DNA from: CAYIYO01 sp964367715
Lineage (GTDB): Bacteria > Chlamydiota > Chlamydiia > Chlamydiales > Criblamydiaceae
DNA: 7,960 nucleotides
Assembly: GCA_964367715.1 (NCBI GenBank)
Contig: CAYIYO010000067.1
Coordinates: 1 to 7,960, forward strand
Reading direction: 5' to 3'
Shown here piece after piece: positions 4,755-7,960 of the stretch (its first letter is position 1; every line of letters starts with the position of its first letter). Below the pieces are notes generated by a model. It worked only from the letters and a program-made list of their open reading frames with translations, did not search any database and was not told the origin of the DNA. Made by a program: the position numbers and the translations under genes.

Positions 4755-6609
4755 AAAAGACAAAAAAGAGGATTAATATTGCTATCCCGAGTACCATCCA
4801 GGCCGCATAGGAGCGGATTTGACCGCTCTGTATCTTTTGCAGAGTGCCGGCAGTGTAGTGAATGAAAAGAGCCGAGCTGTTGACGGAGCCTTCGAATACT
4901 TTAGGTTCAACAAAAGTTACAATTCCTTTTGATAGCGCGCGCAAAGGAACGACAAATAGGTTCCAGTAGAGTTCATCAAAATAAAATGATTTTTTTAATA
5001 AAGTGATATTCTTTCCAAGGCGGTCGCGGTAGCGCAAATAAACGAGTGATGTCAGTGTTACACTTAATATTGCAGTGAGAGATTCGATCGATAAAAAGCT
5101 GTCTGCGGGCTCGGGAACAGGAAGCGTCACCCCTACTTTTGCGAGGAACCCTTTTAGTGCAGGAATGCTTTCACAAGCCGATCCGAGACATCCTCCAACC
5201 ATTGCAAGAAATGCTAAGACAAACAGTGGAAGGATCATGATCCAAGGGGCTTCTTTTAATTGTTTTAGTAGGGTAGGTTCGACGTGTGACTCCCCTCTAA
5301 ATGTCAGACAGTAGGCGCGCATCATGTAGATTCCTGTTAGCATCGAAGCGAATAGACCGATGGCAAATAGCGTGTGGTATCCCATGAGCAGTTCTTCTTC
5401 TAAGATGAGATCTTTGCTGAAGAAGATCGCAAAAGGAGGAATACCTGCTAAGGCAAGTGCACCGATTAAAAACAGCCAGTGCGTTTTTTTGAAGATTTTT
5501 GAGAGACCACCCATTTTCCCCATTTCTGTTGTGCCGTGCATCATGTGGACGACGTTACCCGCAGATAAAAAGAGCAGGGCTTTGACAAAGGCGTGGGTTG
5601 TTAGGTGAAACATCGCTGCGTAAAAGGCGCCCGCACCGCATGCGAGAAACATGAGACCCAGCTGACTCAATGTGGAGTAGGCCAGAACGCGTTTTAGGTC
5701 CGTTTGTGCTAAGGCGCACAAAGCGGCAAAAAGGGCTGTGGTGCCACCGATGATTCCTACAATTTGTAGAGTCAGAGGCGTCATCAAAAAGAGAACGTTC
5801 AGCCTAACGATGAGGTAAACGCCGGCGGTGACCATCGTTGCCGCATGGATGAGGGCCGAGACAGGTGTGGGACCTGCCATTGCGTCGGGAAGCCATACGT
5901 GAAGAGGGAGTTGTGCAGATTTTCCAATTGCCCCGACAAAAAGTAATAAAGTCAAAAGCGTGAGGATCGGAGCGCCGAAAGAAAACTCATTTCCAACGCG
6001 AGCGGATATTTCATGAATGTCTGTCGTGCCAAAAAGAACCAGTGTCAATAAGAGACCTAATAGAAATCCTGCATCTCCAATACGGTTGACGACGAATGCT
6101 TTTGTAGCGGATTGTGCAGCGATGGGACGTTCGTACCAGAATCCGATTAAGAGATAGGATGCCATCCCTACTCCTTCCCATCCCACAAAGAGAAGGAGGA
6201 GATTTTCTGCTAGGACAAGAAGAAGCATGGCAAAGACAAAAAAGTTTAAGCAGGCGAAATAGCGTGCAAAGTCCCTGTCGTGGTCCATGTATCCTGTCGA
6301 GAAAAGATGAATAAGGAATCCTATGCCTGTAATGATAAGCGTCATTAAAAGAGAAAGGGGATCGATACAAAGAGTGAATTCGGCATTAATCTCTGCGAGA
6401 GGGATCCAGTTAAACAGCAAAAAAACCTGTGGAGCAAGAGCATTTTCAGTATAAAAATTCAGTGTCCATAAAAAGGAAAGGAAAGAAAGGAATATTGTTG
6501 TGCAGCCGATCACATTTGTGAGGCAGCGACCGATCCAAAAAGAAGAGAGTAACAAGACAAGAAAGCCGCACAAGGGAAGGAAAAGGCCAAGATAAACAAT
6601 CGATTCCAT
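4753..6609 (-). CDS. nuoL: NADH-quinone oxidoreductase subunit L
   Basis: NuoL is the distal, largest antiporter-like subunit; its long amphipathic lateral helix braces the membrane arm. The product is 618 residues (E. coli about 613). The N-terminal region contains INAEFTLCIDPLSLLM (74-89). The core has E145 in GWEGVGMASYLLIGFWY, K230 in GKSAQLPLHVWLPDAMAGPTPVSALIH, K343 in HAFVKALLFLSAG, and K399-D400 in GIPPFAIFFSKD, all at positions equivalent to known proton-path residues. The segment around 540-600 (SFYFDELYWNLFVVP) is the typical lateral-helix region, followed by a final membrane helix. GAGGGG lies 5 bases before the ATG (6615-6620) and the gene starts one base after the nuoK stop. It looks intact. 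Confidence 0.97.
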   Translation of the reverse strand: MESIVYLGLFLPLCGFLVLLLSSFWIGRCLTNVIGCTTIFLSFLSFLWTLNFYTENALAPQVFLLFNWIPLAEINAEFTLCIDPLSLLMTLIITGIGFLIHLFSTGYMDHDRDFARYFACLNFFVFAMLLLVLAENLLLLFVGWEGVGMASYLLIGFWYERPIAAQSATKAFVVNRIGDAGFLLGLLLTLVLFGTTDIHEISARVGNEFSFGAPILTLLTLLLFVGAIGKSAQLPLHVWLPDAMAGPTPVSALIHAATMVTAGVYLIVRLNVLFLMTPLTLQIVGIIGGTTALFAALCALAQTDLKRVLAYSTLSQLGLMFLACGAGAFYAAMFHLTTHAFVKALLFLSAGNVVHMMHGTTEMGKMGGLSKIFKKTHWLFLIGALALAGIPPFAIFFSKDLILEEELLMGYHTLFAIGLFASMLTGIYMMRAYCLTFRGESHVEPTLLKQLKEAPWIMILPLFVLAFLAMVGGCLGSACESIPALKGFLAKVGVTLPVPEPADSFLSIESLTAILSVTLTSLVYLRYRDRLGKNITLLKKSFYFDELYWNLFVVPLRALSKGIVTFVEPKVFEGSVNSSALFIHYTAGTLQKIQSGQIRSYAAWMVLGIAILILFFVF

Positions 6610-6610
6610 T

Positions 6611-6910
6611 CTATCCCCTCAGCGTATTGTATTGATCGATATCGACGGATTGTTTGGAACGGAAAAGATTGATGATGATGGAGAAGCCAACGGCGGCTTC
6701 GGCAGCGGCGACCACTAGCACGAAGAAGACCCACACTAAGCCAATAGCATTTCCCCATGCATAGGAGAAGGTCACAAAGAGAAGATTTGCGGCATTGAGC
6801 ATGAGTTCAATCGACAAAAAAAAGATCAGCGTATTGCGTTTGACTAGGACGCCGATCAGCCCGATCAAAAACATTGCCATGCTGATAAAAATCATCAAAG
6901 AAATATCCAT
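6611..6910 (-). CDS. nuoK: NADH-quinone oxidoreductase subunit K
   Basis: NuoK is a small three-helix subunit (ND4L homologue) that links the quinone-binding part of complex I to the proton-pumping subunits. The product is 99 residues, the expected length. The two membrane glutamates essential for coupling are visible: E35 in SIELMLNAANL and E71 in AAAEAAVGFSI. The start is well supported by AAAGGAGG ending 5 bases before the ATG. The nuoJ stop and nuoK start share a base (TAATG), indicating coupled translation. Confidence 0.97.
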   Translation of the reverse strand: MDISLMIFISMAMFLIGLIGVLVKRNTLIFFLSIELMLNAANLLFVTFSYAWGNAIGLVWVFFVLVVAAAEAAVGFSIIINLFRSKQSVDIDQYNTLRG

Positions 6911-7422
6911 TATGCCTCCTTTTTTCCAATGTAAAGGGCGCCTACGCCAGCGACAAGGAAGAGTAATGTCATCGCTTCAAAAGGAAAGAAAAAATCTAGA
7001 TATAGGCTTCTTCCCAACGATTCAACTGTTCCAAATCCTTCTGGCAATTGCCGTTGGACGTGTTCCCATGTAAGCAATTGTTTTCCAAATAGCACTAAAG
7101 ACAAAGAGAATGCCCCTGCTGCAGCCATCCGTAACAAAAAAGAACTTTTGTATGGAAAGCGCTCAATCTGTTGGTGGGCATCTTGGAAGAGGACGATGAC
7201 AAACATAAAGATCACTAGGATGGCGCCCGCGTAGACCAGGACTTGCATCACTGCGATGAATTCTGCAGAAAGTTGAAGATAAAAGGCGGCGAGTGCGAGA
7301 AGAGTGAGTAAAAAGGAAAGGCAGGAGTGCACTGGTTTTCTCGCGAGGATGACTCCTAAGGATGCTAAAATCAGGACGGTTCCTAAGAACCATTGGACAT
7401 AATTTGATGACACTTCGATCAC
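6910..7422 (-). CDS. nuoJ: NADH-quinone oxidoreductase subunit J
   Basis: NuoJ (ND6 homologue) is a membrane subunit of complex I at the junction with the quinone chamber. The product is 170 residues (E. coli 184), with five predicted membrane helices. The conserved third helix reads EFIAVMQVLVYAGAILVIFM (54-73), including Y64, the tyrosine position that is invariant in the family and lies at the coupling-linked pi-bulge. The start is GTG at 7420-7422: no ATG is in frame nearby, and AGGGAG at 7432-7437 lies 9 bases upstream inside the end of nuoI. The gap to nuoI is 3 bases and the end overlaps nuoK by one base. Confidence 0.95.
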   Translation of the reverse strand: MIEVSSNYVQWFLGTVLILASLGVILARKPVHSCLSFLLTLLALAAFYLQLSAEFIAVMQVLVYAGAILVIFMFVIVLFQDAHQQIERFPYKSSFLLRMAAAGAFSLSLVLFGKQLLTWEHVQRQLPEGFGTVESLGRSLYLDFFFPFEAMTLLFLVAGVGALYIGKKEA

Positions 7423-7425
7423 TTG

Positions 7426-7911
7426 TTAGATCTCCCTATTAGGATCGCGACCCGAATCGCCTGGATTTTCTTCCGTCAATTTCTCTTTGGTAAAGATAAG
7501 AGATTCGCGGGTGTAACCGGACAGTTCATAGTCATTTCCTAAAATGATTGCTCCTGTAGGACAGGCTTCTTCGCAGTATCCGCAGTAGATGCAACGTAAC
7601 ATATTTATTTGAAAATCGGAAGCATAACGTTCGCCGTGTGAATGCTGCTCTTCTGGAGTATTCTGTGCGGCCTTAACATAGATCGCTTGTGAAGGACAGA
7701 CGATGGCACAGAGTTCGCAGCCAACACAGCGCTCTTTTCCATCTGCCCATTTTGTCAGGTAATGACGACCACGGGAGCGTTCAGGAAGTTTTCGTTTTTC
7801 TTCTGGATAGCGTAGCGTGATCGGGCGTTTGAACGAATATTTTAAGACGATAAAAAGTCCTCGCATCATGGAGAAGACCCTAAAGAGATTTTGAGAGAAC
7901 GTTGCTTTCAT
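7426..7911 (-). CDS. nuoI: NADH-quinone oxidoreductase subunit I (two 4Fe-4S clusters)
   Basis: NuoI carries iron-sulfur clusters N6a and N6b, which pass electrons along the peripheral arm towards N2 and quinone. The product is 161 residues. Two ferredoxin motifs are complete: C62-x2-C65-x2-C68-x3-C72-P, then C107-x2-C110-x2-C113-x3-C117-P. The N-terminus includes the family signature FKRPITLRYPEEK (28-40). The C-terminal tail (about 146-161) is polar and variable. The ATG at 7909-7911 is the likely start, although the frame stays open upstream to the window edge and no Shine-Dalgarno sequence is seen; translation may be coupled through the overlapping ATGA, where a frame from upstream ends. 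A hairpin occupies 7921-7960 directly upstream, where nuoH would be expected to end. Confidence 0.96.
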   Translation of the reverse strand: MKATFSQNLFRVFSMMRGLFIVLKYSFKRPITLRYPEEKRKLPERSRGRHYLTKWADGKERCVGCELCAIVCPSQAIYVKAAQNTPEEQHSHGERYASDFQINMLRCIYCGYCEEACPTGAIILGNDYELSGYTRESLIFTKEKLTEENPGDSGRDPNREI

Positions 7912-7960
7912 CCAATTGACGAGGTGGAAACCCAGTGCTTTAGCTCTGGGAGGAAACCTC
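7908..7960 (-). CDS. Possible 3' end of an upstream gene (nuoH position), very tentative
   Basis: In the minus-strand frame that ends at TGA 7908-7910 (overlapping the nuoI ATG as ATGA) there are 16 open codons to the window edge, reading GFLPELKHWVSTSSIG. The 4-base overlap matches gene spacing elsewhere in this operon and nuoH normally precedes nuoI. The residues do not look like a typical NuoH C-terminus and lie within a strong hairpin, so this may instead be inserted or non-coding DNA. Confidence 0.22.
   Translation of the reverse strand, partial: GFLPELKHWVSTSSIG
7921..7960. repeat. Hairpin resembling an IS200/IS605-type element end
   Basis: GAGGT (7921-7925) pairs with ACCTC (7956-7960). 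Inside a 5-base internal loop, CCCAG-T-GC pairs with GC-T-CTGGG around a TTTA loop (7931-7950). On the plus strand the layout GGTGGAAAC, then hairpin with CTTTAGC tip, then GGGAGGA is very like the right end of tnpB-bearing IS200/IS605 elements, which is also the scaffold end of their omega RNA. No tnpB precedes it, because nuoI lies there. It is therefore either a solitary or truncated end, or the edge of an element lying beyond the window, or a chance hairpin. Confidence 0.4.

Overview
The window holds two unlike halves. Positions 1861-7911, all on the minus strand, are the distal part of a respiratory complex I (proton-pumping NADH:quinone oxidoreductase) operon in the order nuoI-nuoJ-nuoK-nuoL-nuoM-nuoN. 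The genes overlap or lie 1-7 bases apart, and the membrane-arm lysines and glutamates that carry protons, plus the eight iron-sulfur cysteines of NuoI, are all present. This is ordinary, intact bacterial core metabolism. The order matches the common nuoH-I-J-K-L-M-N arrangement, so nuoH is expected just beyond the right edge. The last 40 bases, however, form a hairpin that resembles an end of an IS200/IS605-type element.

Positions 1-1860 are an accessory region. At the left edge is the first third or so of a minus-strand gene resembling the DUF6088/AbiEi-like antitoxins of type IV toxin-antitoxin systems. It has an inverted-repeat operator over its promoter and what looks like a leaderless start. 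Behind it is a C-terminal remnant of an AAA_28-type ATPase (pseudogene). Next comes a long nested palindrome with MITE-like outer arms (373-536; core hairpin 425-485 with a 29-bp stem and a 3-base loop).

A plus-strand operon of three small genes follows (823-1050, 1047-1373, 1370-1642). Each has a predicted Sec signal peptide and a glycine-rich mature part built from GGX or GXX triplets. Each gene overlaps the next by ATGA, so translation is probably coupled. The mature second and third proteins carry opposite net charge by my count (about +6 and -6). Two direct copies of one repeat family (371-674 and 1669-1849) bracket the operon, suggesting it was inserted or can be excised as a cassette downstream of nuoN. 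These three genes are the best candidates for something undescribed: they look like a set of secreted polyglycine-II or collagen-like polypeptides meant to be made together.

Organism: a Gram-negative-type bacterium with complex I, moderate GC in the nuo genes and AT-rich intergenic DNA. The small repeats, toxin-antitoxin pieces and gene remnants would fit a host-associated lineage such as amoeba-associated Chlamydiota or Legionellales. That is a weak inference and no sequence here proves it.

The longest gene-free stretch, about 316-822, holds the palindromic element, repeat copy 1 and the AT-rich leader and promoter of the glycine-rich operon, with no convincing gene. The stretch 1643-1860 between the convergent glycine-rich operon and nuoN holds a small hairpin that may terminate transcription from either side, and repeat copy 2.
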